Positions 16,764 to 25,091 of a DNA stretch of 64,000 nt are shown here, in pieces. Each line of letters begins with the position of its first letter. Position 1 is the stretch's first letter. The DNA comes from Pedobacter sp. BAL39 (lineage in GTDB: Bacteria > Bacteroidota > Bacteroidia > Sphingobacteriales > Sphingobacteriaceae). A program made the position numbers and the translations under genes. The stretch lies in the NCBI RefSeq assembly GCF_000170795.1, contig NZ_ABCM01000001.1, positions 62,001-126,000 of the forward strand, in the 5' to 3' direction. The notes beneath the pieces were generated by a model. The model was not told the DNA's origin and made no database searches. It worked only from the letters and a program-made list of their open reading frames with translations.

Positions 16764-18121
16764 TGTTCTACAACCGATTTACCTTCCGTCTGCTACTCCG
16801 CCTGCTGCTGATCAACCTGCTGGGCTTCCTCTTCATCCACCTGATCAGGACAACGCAGCTATGGTTCACCATCACCGGACTGGGCATCATGCTCCTGGCG
16901 GCACTGATCAGCCTTTACCATTACATCAATGAAATCCGTCAGGACATCAAGCGCTTTATCCTTGCCGTAAAAACGAGAGACAGCACCCTGAACTTCAGGA
17001 ACAAGGCCACCAGCGGAAGTTTTCCTGAACTCTATGAGTCTTTCAATGACATCATCAAAACACAGAAAGACATTCAGCTGGAAAAAGATTCCATGTTCCA
17101 GCTGATCAGAACGATACTGGAACAGGTGCCCGTAGGTGTCATTGTCATCAAAAATGAAGAACAGGAAGCCAATAATGCCGAAATCGTGTTCTTTAACCAG
17201 GCGGCGACAAATTTACTCGGGATACCGGCCTACAAATACTGGCACCGCGTGGCGCAGCACCTCCCTGAATTCGCTTCGGAAATCGCCGCCATCGGCCGCG
17301 GTGGCAAACGCTTCATGGAGCTTAAAATCCAGGATAAACTCATCCAGCTGTCAACAGAAGTGATGCCCCTGAACCTTTACCTGAAAGATTATACCATCGT
17401 CTCCTTTCAAAACATCAAAGACGAAATTGAACAGAAGGAATCTGAAGCATGGAACAGGTTGATCGGCGTCATCTCCCACGAGATCCTAAACTCCATCACC
17501 CCCATCAGCTCGCTCTCAGATACAGTGAACAGCATGATTGCGACAAAAACGAGCTTAAACCAGGAAGATCTGGAAGACCTGAAACCTGCAATACAAACCA
17601 TCAAACGAAGGTCTGAAGGTCTGCTGGATTTTGTAAAAGACTATCGCCTGATTGCGGAACTACCCACGCCTCAGCTGGACTACCATACCATCGGCGAAAT
17701 CCTTCAGCACATAAAGATATTGATGCAGCCCTTTGCAAGCGGGAGAAACATCATCCTCCGCGTGGAACAGACCTCCTCAAAAATTACCATCCAGGTAGAC
17801 CTCAAACTGATTGAACAGGCACTGATCAACCTGGTTACCAACAGCATCTACGCCCTGGAAGGCCAGGATCACCCAACGATAGAAATCAGCTATAAGCTGG
17901 ATCAGAATAAGGTGCATCTGGAAGTCGCAGACAATGGCCGCGGGATTGAACCGGAACTGCTGGAAAAAATCTTCGTCCCCTTTTTTACTACCAGAAAAAA
18001 TGGATCGGGCATCGGACTGACGATCACCAGAAACATCATGAAGATGCACCATGGCAGCCTGGAAGTCAATTCAATACCTTTTGAGAAAACGGTATTTTCA
18101 CTGATATTCCGGTATCAGTAA
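16763..18121 (+). CDS. Sensor histidine kinase, partner of the sigma-54 regulator
   Basis: 452-aa membrane kinase. Two membrane helices (about 9-29 and 34-54) are joined by only a few residues, so there is almost no periplasmic sensor. A HAMP-like segment, a PAS-like region (about 110-215, PVGVIVIKNEEQ...IVFFNQAA), the phospho-acceptor His239 in VISHEILNSITP, an N box (LINLVTNSIYAL), DNGRGIEPE and GSGIGLTITRNI follow. The short loop suggests it senses a membrane or cytosolic signal, as envelope-stress kinases of this type do. It overlaps the regulator stop codon by one base. Confidence 0.94.
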   Translation: MFYNRFTFRLLLRLLLINLLGFLFIHLIRTTQLWFTITGLGIMLLAALISLYHYINEIRQDIKRFILAVKTRDSTLNFRNKATSGSFPELYESFNDIIKTQKDIQLEKDSMFQLIRTILEQVPVGVIVIKNEEQEANNAEIVFFNQAATNLLGIPAYKYWHRVAQHLPEFASEIAAIGRGGKRFMELKIQDKLIQLSTEVMPLNLYLKDYTIVSFQNIKDEIEQKESEAWNRLIGVISHEILNSITPISSLSDTVNSMIATKTSLNQEDLEDLKPAIQTIKRRSEGLLDFVKDYRLIAELPTPQLDYHTIGEILQHIKILMQPFASGRNIILRVEQTSSKITIQVDLKLIEQALINLVTNSIYALEGQDHPTIEISYKLDQNKVHLEVADNGRGIEPELLEKIFVPFFTTRKNGSGIGLTITRNIMKMHHGSLEVNSIPFEKTVFSLIFRYQ

Positions 18122-18141
18122 TCCTCGCCGCTGCTGGTCCG

Positions 18142-18176
18142 AAAAAAAAAGGATGTATCATGACTGTGATACATCC
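18142..18176 (-). terminator. Terminator after glgC
   Basis: The perfect 10-bp stem GGATGTATCA/TGATACATCC has a 6-base loop and is followed on the minus strand by nine T. It ends the glgA-glgC transcript and sits between convergent genes. Confidence 0.9.
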
Positions 18177-18201
18177 TCAGCACTCAGCTAGTGATAACCT
18201 T

Positions 18202-19473
18202 TTATATTTTTGTTCCCGCAGGGATTACAGCTCCTTTTTTAACCACCACAATCCCCTCTTTTACAGTATACAAAGCATGCTCCCCATCTTCAAGATGCAA
18301 TCCTCCAATGATTTCCACATCGTTGCCGATCCTGGAATTTTTGTCGACAATGGCATTCACAATATGACACCTGTCGCCAATCCCAATCATCGGACGCCCC
18401 TGCTCCTCGTCTGCTTCAATCTGTTCCAAAGTCTGGTAACTGTCGCTACCCATGATGTAACAGCTTTCTATAGTGGTCTCTACTCCAATACGTGCACGGA
18501 TACCAATCACAGAATGTTTGATTTCTTTAGCTTGCAGGATACATCCCTCGGCGATAATGGTCTTATCCAACGTAGTACCCAAGATCTTCGACGGCGGCAG
18601 CATGCGTGACCTGGTAAAGATGCTATGGTGACTGTCAAACAGGTTAAACTTAGGAATGTCATCGGTCAGGCCAAGGTTGGCTTCAAAGAATGATGGAATA
18701 TTACCGATATCGGTCCAATACCCTTCATACTGAAAACTCAGCACATCATACTCATTGAGCATTCTCGGGATGATTTCCTTTCCAAAATCTTTCTCATCGG
18801 CATTCTCTGCAAAGATTTTGATCAGCAGGTCCTTGTTGAAGATATAAATCCCCATCGAGGCCAGATACTCACGTCCTTCGGCACGCATCTCCTCACCGGT
18901 ATCTGAATTCCAGTCTTTCAACAATGGCGTTGCAGGCTTCTCAATAAAAGAGGTGATGATGTTATGTTCATTGGCTTTCAGGATGCCAAAGTCCGGGGCG
19001 TCCTTCGCCGTCACAGGAATCGTTGCCAGCGTAATCTGAACGCCACTCTCCACATGCGCATTAACCATCTCATTGAAATCCATCTGATACAACTGATCAC
19101 CGGAAAGGATGAGGACATAGTCAAACTCATGCTGCAAAAGGTGGTGCATCGTCTGACGAACGGCATCAGCAGTTCCCTGGAACCAGGTCGGGTTCTCCGG
19201 CGTCTGCTCGGCTGCCAGGATGTCCACAAAGGCAGCACTGAAATGACTAAAATGATAGGTGTTTTTAATGTGTTTATTGAGTGATGCCGAGTTAAACTGT
19301 GTGAGCACAAACATCCGGTGGATCCCCGAATTCAGGCAATTTGAAATGGGAATGTCCACAAGTCTGTATTTTCCTGCAATCGGTACCGCCGGCTTTGAGC
19401 GGGTCTGTGTGAGGGGGGACAATCTCGATCCTTGTCCGCCACCGAGAATTACTGCCAATACTTTTTCAGTCAT
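18202..19473 (-). CDS. glgC: Glucose-1-phosphate adenylyltransferase (ADP-glucose pyrophosphorylase)
   Basis: 423-aa enzyme making ADP-glucose from glucose 1-phosphate and ATP, the committed step of glycogen synthesis. The nucleotide-binding start GGGQGSRLSPLTQTRSKPAVP is followed by YRLVDIPISNCLNSG, and the C-terminal left-handed beta-helix region shows hexapeptide-like repeats with FeedIn motifs such as GIGDRCHIVNAIVDKN. Length matches the bacterial family. It follows glgA by 11 bases and is the last gene of the pair. Allosteric control is expected from the family but cannot be read here. Confidence 0.96.
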   Translation of the reverse strand: MTEKVLAVILGGGQGSRLSPLTQTRSKPAVPIAGKYRLVDIPISNCLNSGIHRMFVLTQFNSASLNKHIKNTYHFSHFSAAFVDILAAEQTPENPTWFQGTADAVRQTMHHLLQHEFDYVLILSGDQLYQMDFNEMVNAHVESGVQITLATIPVTAKDAPDFGILKANEHNIITSFIEKPATPLLKDWNSDTGEEMRAEGREYLASMGIYIFNKDLLIKIFAENADEKDFGKEIIPRMLNEYDVLSFQYEGYWTDIGNIPSFFEANLGLTDDIPKFNLFDSHHSIFTRSRMLPPSKILGTTLDKTIIAEGCILQAKEIKHSVIGIRARIGVETTIESCYIMGSDSYQTLEQIEADEEQGRPMIGIGDRCHIVNAIVDKNSRIGNDVEIIGGLHLEDGEHALYTVKEGIVVVKKGAVIPAGTKI

Positions 19474-19484
19474 ATCTTGTGAGT

Positions 19485-20891
19485 TTATATTTGGTACAAA
19501 TCAATGTATTGCTGCGCTGCTCTGTCCCATGAGTGGTCTAATTTCATCATATATTTGCGGATATCTTTCATGCGCTGAACGTCCTGGTACAGGTCGTAAG
19601 CCCTGCCAATGGCCTGACTGACATCCCATACACTCGACTGGTCATGGCAAATGCCAAAACCTCCATCGCCGATATCCGTTACGGTATCTTTCAATCCTCC
19701 GATACGACGCACAACAGGTATGGTACCATACCTCAGTGCATACATCTGGTTTAATCCGCAAGGTTCTACCCTGCTCGGCATCAGCAGAAAATCGGCACCT
19801 GCGTAAATCTGGTGCGACAACTGCTCATTATACCCGATATAAGTATTGTAACTCCCTTCAAAATTGTTCTTCAAATGCGTCAGTCGTCCTTCTACGACTG
19901 ATTCTCCGGATCCCAGCACCAATATATTCAATCTGCCATCATAATGTGACAACGTATTGTAAAATATATCAGGAAGCAGGTCTGCACCCTTCTCGCCTAC
20001 CAACCTGCCAATAAATGTAAACAGCGGCTTTTCCGGATCCAGGTTAAAAACACGACACAGGGCTTCTTTGTTTGCCCTTTTACCATTTTCTACAGTGCGA
20101 ACCGCATATTTTTTTTCAAGCATCGGATCTTGCTGCGGATCCCATACTTCATTGTCGATCCCGTTGAGTATTCCCGCCGACTTCCCACGCTCCCAGGACA
20201 GCAGATTCTCCAACCCATTGGCCTGGAAACCGAGCTCGTCAAGGTAACTCGGCGAAACCGTAGTCAGTCGCCAGCAACATTTGATCGCCGACGCCAGGGG
20301 GTTGATCGTCCCACGCCAATCCAGCATCCCCGCCTTCCATGGATCAAAAGCTGGAAAATAATGAAGCTTGTCCCAGCCAAACTGCCCCTGGTACTGCGCA
20401 TTGTGTATCGTCAACACTGTCGTCACATGCTTCAAAGAACTGTAACGGAAACAATTGGTCATCATAAACGGAACCAGGCCGGTATGGTGATCGTGGCAAT
20501 GAACCACGTCCGGACGGTGCTTCCACTGCTCCATCCAATCCAGAACGGCAATCTGAAAGGCCAGAAAACGCTCGGTATCGTCGCTGTAACCGTATACATT
20601 TGGCCTGTCCATCAGCCCTGCAATGTGCACCAGATACAGGTCAAAGCCCAGCTTATTGTGCAACTCCCGCAAAATACGCACAGGAAAATTCTGATAACCG
20701 AGCTTCACCCAGCCGTCATAGACGGTTTCATACTGGTGCTCGAAAAAAAAGTTTGTCTGGTAAGCGGGCATCACCACCTTCGCGACATGTCCCAGCTTAT
20801 TCTGATACTTCGGCAAGGCGCCAACGACATCTCCCAAACCTCCTACTTTTGCAATAGGATAACATTCTGCGCTAAGGTGTATAATCTCCAT
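19485..20891 (-). CDS. glgA: Glycogen synthase (GT5)
   Basis: 468-aa ADP-glucose-dependent glucan synthase of the GT-B fold. The KVGGLGDVVG motif, which binds the nucleotide sugar, is at residues 15-24. The C-terminal half contains FIGRLVGEKGADLL and MPSRVEPCGLNQMYALRYGTIPVVRRIGGLKDTV, the donor-binding region. I start at the ATG 20889-20891 (MEIIHLSAE); an open frame upstream adds 46 residues with no family similarity, derived from the hairpin region. It forms an operon with glgC. No branching enzyme or phosphorylase gene is in the window. Confidence 0.95.
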   Translation of the reverse strand: MEIIHLSAECYPIAKVGGLGDVVGALPKYQNKLGHVAKVVMPAYQTNFFFEHQYETVYDGWVKLGYQNFPVRILRELHNKLGFDLYLVHIAGLMDRPNVYGYSDDTERFLAFQIAVLDWMEQWKHRPDVVHCHDHHTGLVPFMMTNCFRYSSLKHVTTVLTIHNAQYQGQFGWDKLHYFPAFDPWKAGMLDWRGTINPLASAIKCCWRLTTVSPSYLDELGFQANGLENLLSWERGKSAGILNGIDNEVWDPQQDPMLEKKYAVRTVENGKRANKEALCRVFNLDPEKPLFTFIGRLVGEKGADLLPDIFYNTLSHYDGRLNILVLGSGESVVEGRLTHLKNNFEGSYNTYIGYNEQLSHQIYAGADFLLMPSRVEPCGLNQMYALRYGTIPVVRRIGGLKDTVTDIGDGGFGICHDQSSVWDVSQAIGRAYDLYQDVQRMKDIRKYMMKLDHSWDRAAQQYIDLYQI

Positions 20892-20946
20892 ACTTTCTGA
20901 TTTAAAATTGCCCTCAAAGTAGCGTAAAAAGACAATTTTTCCTACA

Positions 20947-21060
20947 AATTGTTTTGAAAAAAAGCAGCTATTGCTGCGGGACTGGAAAATTTGCGCTGAA
21001 GAAGCGCAAAAGTTCCTAGGTCCCTTCACAACAGCTGCTTTTTTTCAAGCATTAACAATT
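20947..21060. repeat. 114-base imperfect hairpin upstream of glgA
   Basis: The arms read AATTGTT-TTGAAAAAAAGCAGCT and AGCTGCTTTTTTTCAA-gcatt-AACAATT, giving 16 plus 7 perfect pairs. The pairing continues inward imperfectly (TTG, GGGAC, GGAA) to a closed inner stem TTTGCGC/GCGCAAA. A7 on one arm and T7 on the other would make the element look like a terminator from either side. Alternatives are a MITE-like miniature element or a structured glgA leader. Confidence 0.6.
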
Positions 21061-21490
21061 GCATGGCGGAGACATTGGGAGGACAAACAAAGGGGTTATT
21101 GGGAGGAAAGGCAAAGTGGTTATTGGAGGGAAATGCAAAGAGGTTATTGGGAGGAAAGGCAAAGTGATTATTGGAAGGAAATACAAAGGGGTTAATGGGA
21201 GGAATAGCAATCGAGATACTAGTAGGAAAGGCAAATGGGTTATTGGAAGGAAATACAAAAGGGTTAATGGGAGGAATAGCAATCGAGATACTAGTAGGAA
21301 AGGCAAATGGGCTATTGGAAGGAAATACAAAGTGGTTATTGGAGGGAAATGCAAAGAGGTTATTGGGAGGAAAGGCAAAGTGGTTATTGGAAGGAAATAC
21401 AAAAGGGTTAATGGGAGGAATAGCAATCGAGATACTAGTAGGAAAGGCAAATGGGCTATTTAGAGGAAGGCAAAGAGGTTGTTGGGGGAG
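21061..21490. repeat. 24-bp tandem-repeat array (minisatellite)
   Basis: About 16 to 17 imperfect copies of a purine-rich unit like GGTTATTGGGAGGAAAGGCA plus AAGT (24 bp) lie head to tail. Three successive variants recur as a 72-bp super-unit, most visibly the variant containing ATCGAGATACTAGTAGG, which occurs three times. Because 24 is a multiple of 3 and the unit has no stop in several phases, long open frames exist on both strands. None has a convincing ribosome site or domain, so I treat them as non-coding. The array fills the gap between the cysN terminator and the glgA hairpin. Confidence 0.85.
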
Positions 21491-21506
21491 CAATGGAGAT
21501 TAATAT

Positions 21507-21556
21507 GAAAAATCCCGAAGAGGAGCATCCGTTTGAAGGATTTTCCTGATCGGGGT
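21507..21556 (-). terminator. Terminator of the cys operon
   Basis: On the minus strand CCCGA-TC-AGGA pairs with TCCT-CT-TCGGG around a 20-base loop that can itself fold (ATCC/GGAT), followed by ATTTTTC. It lies about 20 bases past the cysN stop. Confidence 0.7.
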
Positions 21557-21575
21557 TATGTTATTTTTTTGTAAG

Positions 21576-22823
21576 CTATACGACAGCCCTGAACATCAGC
21601 GCGGCAACGGTAAGATTGGTTCTGCTATCGATTAAAATGGCAGCACCATTGGCCTTGTTGTCGGTGTAAAGGTCGAATGGCAGTTCATCGGCGGTTTTTA
21701 CCACCACACGACCAATGTCGTTTAGTTTGAAATCGTAGGCGCTTTCTTTTTCCAGGGTATTGATGTCTACTTTGTAGATGATCTCACTGATCTTAGCCTT
21801 GGTCACCTTGCTGTTGTGCTGAAGCAGGTAAGTGATGCTCTCATCCAGTGGACGGCCATCCATCCAGCAAAGATCCGCTTCGATCATTCTTGAACTCTGT
21901 GGCAGATGGGCAGCGTTGACCAGGACGTCTCCTCTGCTAATGTCGATGTTGTCTTTCAGGTGCAGTGTGACCGACTGACCGGCGTAGGCCTCCTCCGGCT
22001 GCTGGTCGAAGATTTCAATGCGCGAGATGGTAGAACTGCTTCCGGATGGCAATACGGTGACCTGATCGTTTATCTTAAAGGAACCACTCAACACCCGGCC
22101 GGCATATCCTCTGTAATCGTGAAGCTCATCTGTCTGTGGGCGAATAACCCACTGCACAGGCATCCGCGCAAGGTTATACTGCAATGCATTGTCGACGTCA
22201 ACGGTCTCCAGAAAATGAAGGAGGCTCCTGCCTTTATACCAGCTCATGTTTTGCGACTCATGGACGATGTTGTCACCCTTCAGTGCGCTCACGGGAATGA
22301 AAGTGACTTCCTTCAGGCCGAGCTCAGCAGCGAGGGTTTTGTATTTTTCTGTGATGGCATTGAACACCGTTTCACTATAACCAACCATGTCCATCTTGTT
22401 GAGCGCCACCACAACGTGCTCAATTCCCAACAGGGATACTAGGTAGGAATGCCTGATCGTCTGCTCAACGACGCCGTTCCTGGCGTCAATCAATATGATC
22501 GCCAACTTCGCTGTTGATGCTCCGGTAACCATATTGCGGGTATACTGGATGTGTCCGGGCGTATCGGCGATGATAAACTTACGTTTATCCGTTTGAAAGT
22601 ATTTGTAGGCTACATCAATGGTGATGCCCTGCTCCCGCTCGGCCCGCAGCCCGTCGGTCAGGATCGCCAGGTCAATGGTGCCGTCGTCATTTTTACGGTT
22701 AGACGCCTGAAGCGCCTCCAGCTGATCGGCAAGAATGGAATCGGTATCGTAAAGCAGTCGCCCGATAAGCGTACTTTTTCCGTCATCAACACTTCCTGCA
22801 GTAAAAAATTTCAATATATTCAT
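21576..22823 (-). CDS. cysN: Sulfate adenylyltransferase subunit 1 (GTPase)
   Basis: 415-aa GTPase subunit that stimulates ATP sulfurylase. It has P-loop GSVDDGKS at 10-17, switch region EREQGITIDVAYKYF, DTPGH and the guanine-specificity motif NKMD, followed by two EF-Tu-like beta-barrel domains. No APS kinase (CysC) domain is fused at the C-terminus and no cysC is nearby, which fits a pathway that reduces APS directly. Its ATG shares one base with the cysD stop codon (TAATG), so translation is coupled. It is the last gene of the sulfate-assimilation operon. Confidence 0.95.
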   Translation of the reverse strand: MNILKFFTAGSVDDGKSTLIGRLLYDTDSILADQLEALQASNRKNDDGTIDLAILTDGLRAEREQGITIDVAYKYFQTDKRKFIIADTPGHIQYTRNMVTGASTAKLAIILIDARNGVVEQTIRHSYLVSLLGIEHVVVALNKMDMVGYSETVFNAITEKYKTLAAELGLKEVTFIPVSALKGDNIVHESQNMSWYKGRSLLHFLETVDVDNALQYNLARMPVQWVIRPQTDELHDYRGYAGRVLSGSFKINDQVTVLPSGSSSTISRIEIFDQQPEEAYAGQSVTLHLKDNIDISRGDVLVNAAHLPQSSRMIEADLCWMDGRPLDESITYLLQHNSKVTKAKISEIIYKVDINTLEKESAYDFKLNDIGRVVVKTADELPFDLYTDNKANGAAILIDSRTNLTVAALMFRAVV

Positions 22824-23728
22824 TAAAAGTATCCCCCTTTCTTACGGTCTTCCATCGCTGCTTCTGATACTTTATCGTCCATGCGGGCGCCACGTTCACT
22901 AATTTTTGATGCACTGATTTCTCTGATGATGTCCTCCAGCTGATCGGCATCAGACTCCACCGCCGCCGTGCAGCTCATGTCTCCAACGGTACGGAACCTA
23001 ACCTGCTTATTTTCAACGATATCGTCTTCATCCATGTTCAGAAATGGCGAAGCGGCCATCAGCTGCCCGTTTCTGGTGATACAGTCGCGGTAGTGGGCAA
23101 AATAAATCGATGGAAGTTCAATCTGCTCTCTCTTAATGTAGTTCCACACATCAAGCTCCGTCCAGTTGGAAATCGGAAACACCCTCACATTCTCTCCTTT
23201 ATGGATTTTGCCGTTGTAGATGTTCCACAACTCCGGGCGCTGACGCTTAGGGTCCCACTGGCCGAACTCATCACGCACGGAGAAAATACGCTCTTTTGCA
23301 CGCGCCTTTTCTTCATCACGGCGTGCACCGCCAATACAGGCATCAAAGCCGTGCTCAGCGATTGTATCCAGCAAGGTAACGGTCTGCAGTGCATTTCTGC
23401 TGGCATTTTTACCGGTCTGCTCAATTACCTTTCCCTGATCAATGGAGTCCTGCACATGGCCGACAATCAACTTCTCACCAAGACGGGCCACCATGCGGTC
23501 ACGATAGGCGATGGTCTCCTCAAAGTTATGCCCGGTGTCAATATGAACCAGGGGAAAGGGAAATTTCCCCGGCCGGAAAGCCTTTTCTGCAAGCCTCACC
23601 AAGGTAATCGAATCCTTTCCTCCCGAGAACAACAAGGCAGGCTTCTCAAACTGACCAGCCACCTCCCGCAGGATGTGAATGGCCTCAGCCTCCAGCTCAT
23701 CTAAATAATCTAAATTATACTTACTCAT
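22823..23728 (-). CDS. cysD: Sulfate adenylyltransferase subunit 2
   Basis: 301-aa catalytic subunit that forms APS from sulfate and ATP. The PP-loop SGGKDS is at residues 35-40, and HIDTGHNFEET and GGARRDEEKARAKERI follow as in other CysD proteins. The C-terminus ends KKGGYF, the usual family ending. I start at the ATG 23726-23728 (MSKYNLDYL). The open frame extends upstream across the end of cysH, but that part is not CysD-like. It lies 10 bases after cysH and is coupled to cysN. Confidence 0.96.
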   Translation of the reverse strand: MSKYNLDYLDELEAEAIHILREVAGQFEKPALLFSGGKDSITLVRLAEKAFRPGKFPFPLVHIDTGHNFEETIAYRDRMVARLGEKLIVGHVQDSIDQGKVIEQTGKNASRNALQTVTLLDTIAEHGFDACIGGARRDEEKARAKERIFSVRDEFGQWDPKRQRPELWNIYNGKIHKGENVRVFPISNWTELDVWNYIKREQIELPSIYFAHYRDCITRNGQLMAASPFLNMDEDDIVENKQVRFRTVGDMSCTAAVESDADQLEDIIREISASKISERGARMDDKVSEAAMEDRKKGGYF

Positions 23729-23738
23729 TTTCTTTTCT

Positions 23739-24446
23739 TTATGTCGTGGCATGCAGCCCACATTCTTTCTTTGATTGGTCTTCCCACCACCACCTGCCGG
23801 CCCGGAAGTCTTCTCCCTCACGCACAGCTCTTGTGCAAGGTGCACAGCCGATACTCGGAAATCCTTTGTCGTGCAGGGTGTTGTACACAATATTATGCTT
23901 TTTGATATAGTCCTTTACTTCTTCCAGCGACCAGAAGAAGATCGGATGAAACTTTAGCAGCTGGTTCTGCTCATCCCACTCGATGTCAGACATATCATGC
24001 CTGTTTGCAGATTGCTCCGCACGAATGCCGGTCACCCAGCATTCTTTTCCTGTGATCGCCCGCTTCAGCGGCTCCAGCTTGCGAATATAACAGCATTCCT
24101 TCCGGTTTTCTACAGACTCGTAAAAACTGCTCGGTCCCTTGCTGTTCACCATCTCCTGCAACGCTTCTGTTTGGGGATGGTAGGCAAGAATGGGTTTCTG
24201 ATAAATTTCAAGTGTCCTGTTCCAGACGTAATAAGTCTCCGGAAAAAGACGCCCTGTCTCCAGGGTAAAAACTTCTATAGGGATGTTGTTTGCGAAGATC
24301 ATGTGTGTGATCACCTGGTCCTCCCAGCCAAAGCTTGTAGAGAAGACAATTTTCCCCGGATAGGTCTCCGCAAAATAGCGCAGGGCGTCCACTGGATTTT
24401 TATCTTTTATTTCTTCTGCTATCGCTGTCAAATTCAGTTTCATCAT
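23739..24446 (-). CDS. cysH: Adenylyl-sulfate (APS) reductase, [4Fe-4S] type
   Basis: 235-aa PP-loop enzyme reducing activated sulfate to sulfite with thioredoxin. The four cluster cysteines characteristic of APS-using enzymes are present: Cys118-Cys119 (KECCYIRKLEPL) and Cys201/Cys204 (SIGCAPCTR). The catalytic cysteine is Cys229 in KKECGLH near the C-terminus. E. coli-type PAPS reductases lack the four cluster cysteines, so the substrate is most likely APS. This agrees with the absence of APS kinase from the operon. Two adjacent ATG codons (24446, 24443) could start it. It follows the siroheme gene by 2 bases. Confidence 0.94.
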   Translation of the reverse strand: MMKLNLTAIAEEIKDKNPVDALRYFAETYPGKIVFSTSFGWEDQVITHMIFANNIPIEVFTLETGRLFPETYYVWNRTLEIYQKPILAYHPQTEALQEMVNSKGPSSFYESVENRKECCYIRKLEPLKRAITGKECWVTGIRAEQSANRHDMSDIEWDEQNQLLKFHPIFFWSLEEVKDYIKKHNIVYNTLHDKGFPSIGCAPCTRAVREGEDFRAGRWWWEDQSKKECGLHATT

Positions 24447-24448
24447 TG

Positions 24449-25033
24449 TTATTTTAAAGGTTTCACCAATAAGGAGGTCAGTTCATCAAGCTGTTTTACC
24501 TTAGCCGCAAAATCGCCCTTCAGGGAGTCTCTTATGGTCTGCATCTGCTCCAGCACGGCATCCATCTCCTCAGGTAAACACTCACTGAAAACCTCCTTCA
24601 GCCGCTTCGCAATCGTCGGAGATTTTCCGTTAGTAGAGATGGCCACTTTCAGATCTCCTTTTCTCACGATCGACGAAAGGTAAAAATCACAAAGCGCTGG
24701 CTTATCTGCAATGTTGACGAGCACATTTCTGCGATTTCCTTCTGCCTTAATCAACTCATTGAGCTCCGGATTGTTTGTCGCAGCCACAATCAGGTTGATG
24801 CCCTCCAGATCAGTAAGCTCAAAACTTTTCTTCCTGATCTGGATGGATGGATACTGTAAGGCGATCGCATACACTTCATCCATGATCTCCTCTGCAACCA
24901 CCGTCACCTTGGCCGCATTGCTGTTTCCCAGCAGGGCGGTCAGCTTTTCCAACCCCACAGGACCGCCGCCAATCACCAGCGTATGCAATTGATTGAGCTT
25001 TAGAAATACGGGAAAAAGCTGATTACCTTCCAT
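24449..25033 (-). CDS. Precorrin-2 dehydrogenase / sirohydrochlorin ferrochelatase-like protein
   Basis: 194-aa protein like the N-terminal part of CysG or yeast Met8. It has the NAD-binding motif VIGGGPVGLEK from about residue 20, VAATNNPELN, and SSIVRKGDLKVAISTNGKSPTIAKRLKE, the siroheme synthase core. It oxidises precorrin-2 and probably inserts iron to make siroheme for the sulfite reductase encoded in the same operon. I start at the ATG 25031-25033 (MEGNQLFPVFL). The separate cobA-like gene upstream supplies the methyltransferase half of CysG. Confidence 0.9.
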   Translation of the reverse strand: MEGNQLFPVFLKLNQLHTLVIGGGPVGLEKLTALLGNSNAAKVTVVAEEIMDEVYAIALQYPSIQIRKKSFELTDLEGINLIVAATNNPELNELIKAEGNRRNVLVNIADKPALCDFYLSSIVRKGDLKVAISTNGKSPTIAKRLKEVFSECLPEEMDAVLEQMQTIRDSLKGDFAAKVKQLDELTSLLVKPLK

Positions 25034-25091
25034 GATATTTTTTCTTTTATTCCTGTGATGCACCTTTATGATTTTTTCCTTTTACAGGCTT

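Noticed and set aside
20130..20900. 256-codon plus-strand open frame
   Set aside because: It lies wholly antisense to glgA, with low-complexity His/Gln/Arg composition typical of a shadow frame and no motif.
21061..21490. CRISPR array
   Set aside because: Units are contiguous with no unique spacers and no cas genes nearby; it is a minisatellite.
21026..21493. Long open frames on both strands through the 24-bp array (repeats like NNHFAFPP or GRKGKVVI)
   Set aside because: Four frames are open at once because the unit lacks stops; the start codons are weak, no ribosome site is seen, and no domain is recognisable.
20892..21575. Insertion sequence between glgA and cysN
   Set aside because: No transposase-like frame and no target duplication was found; only a hairpin, a repeat array and a terminator.
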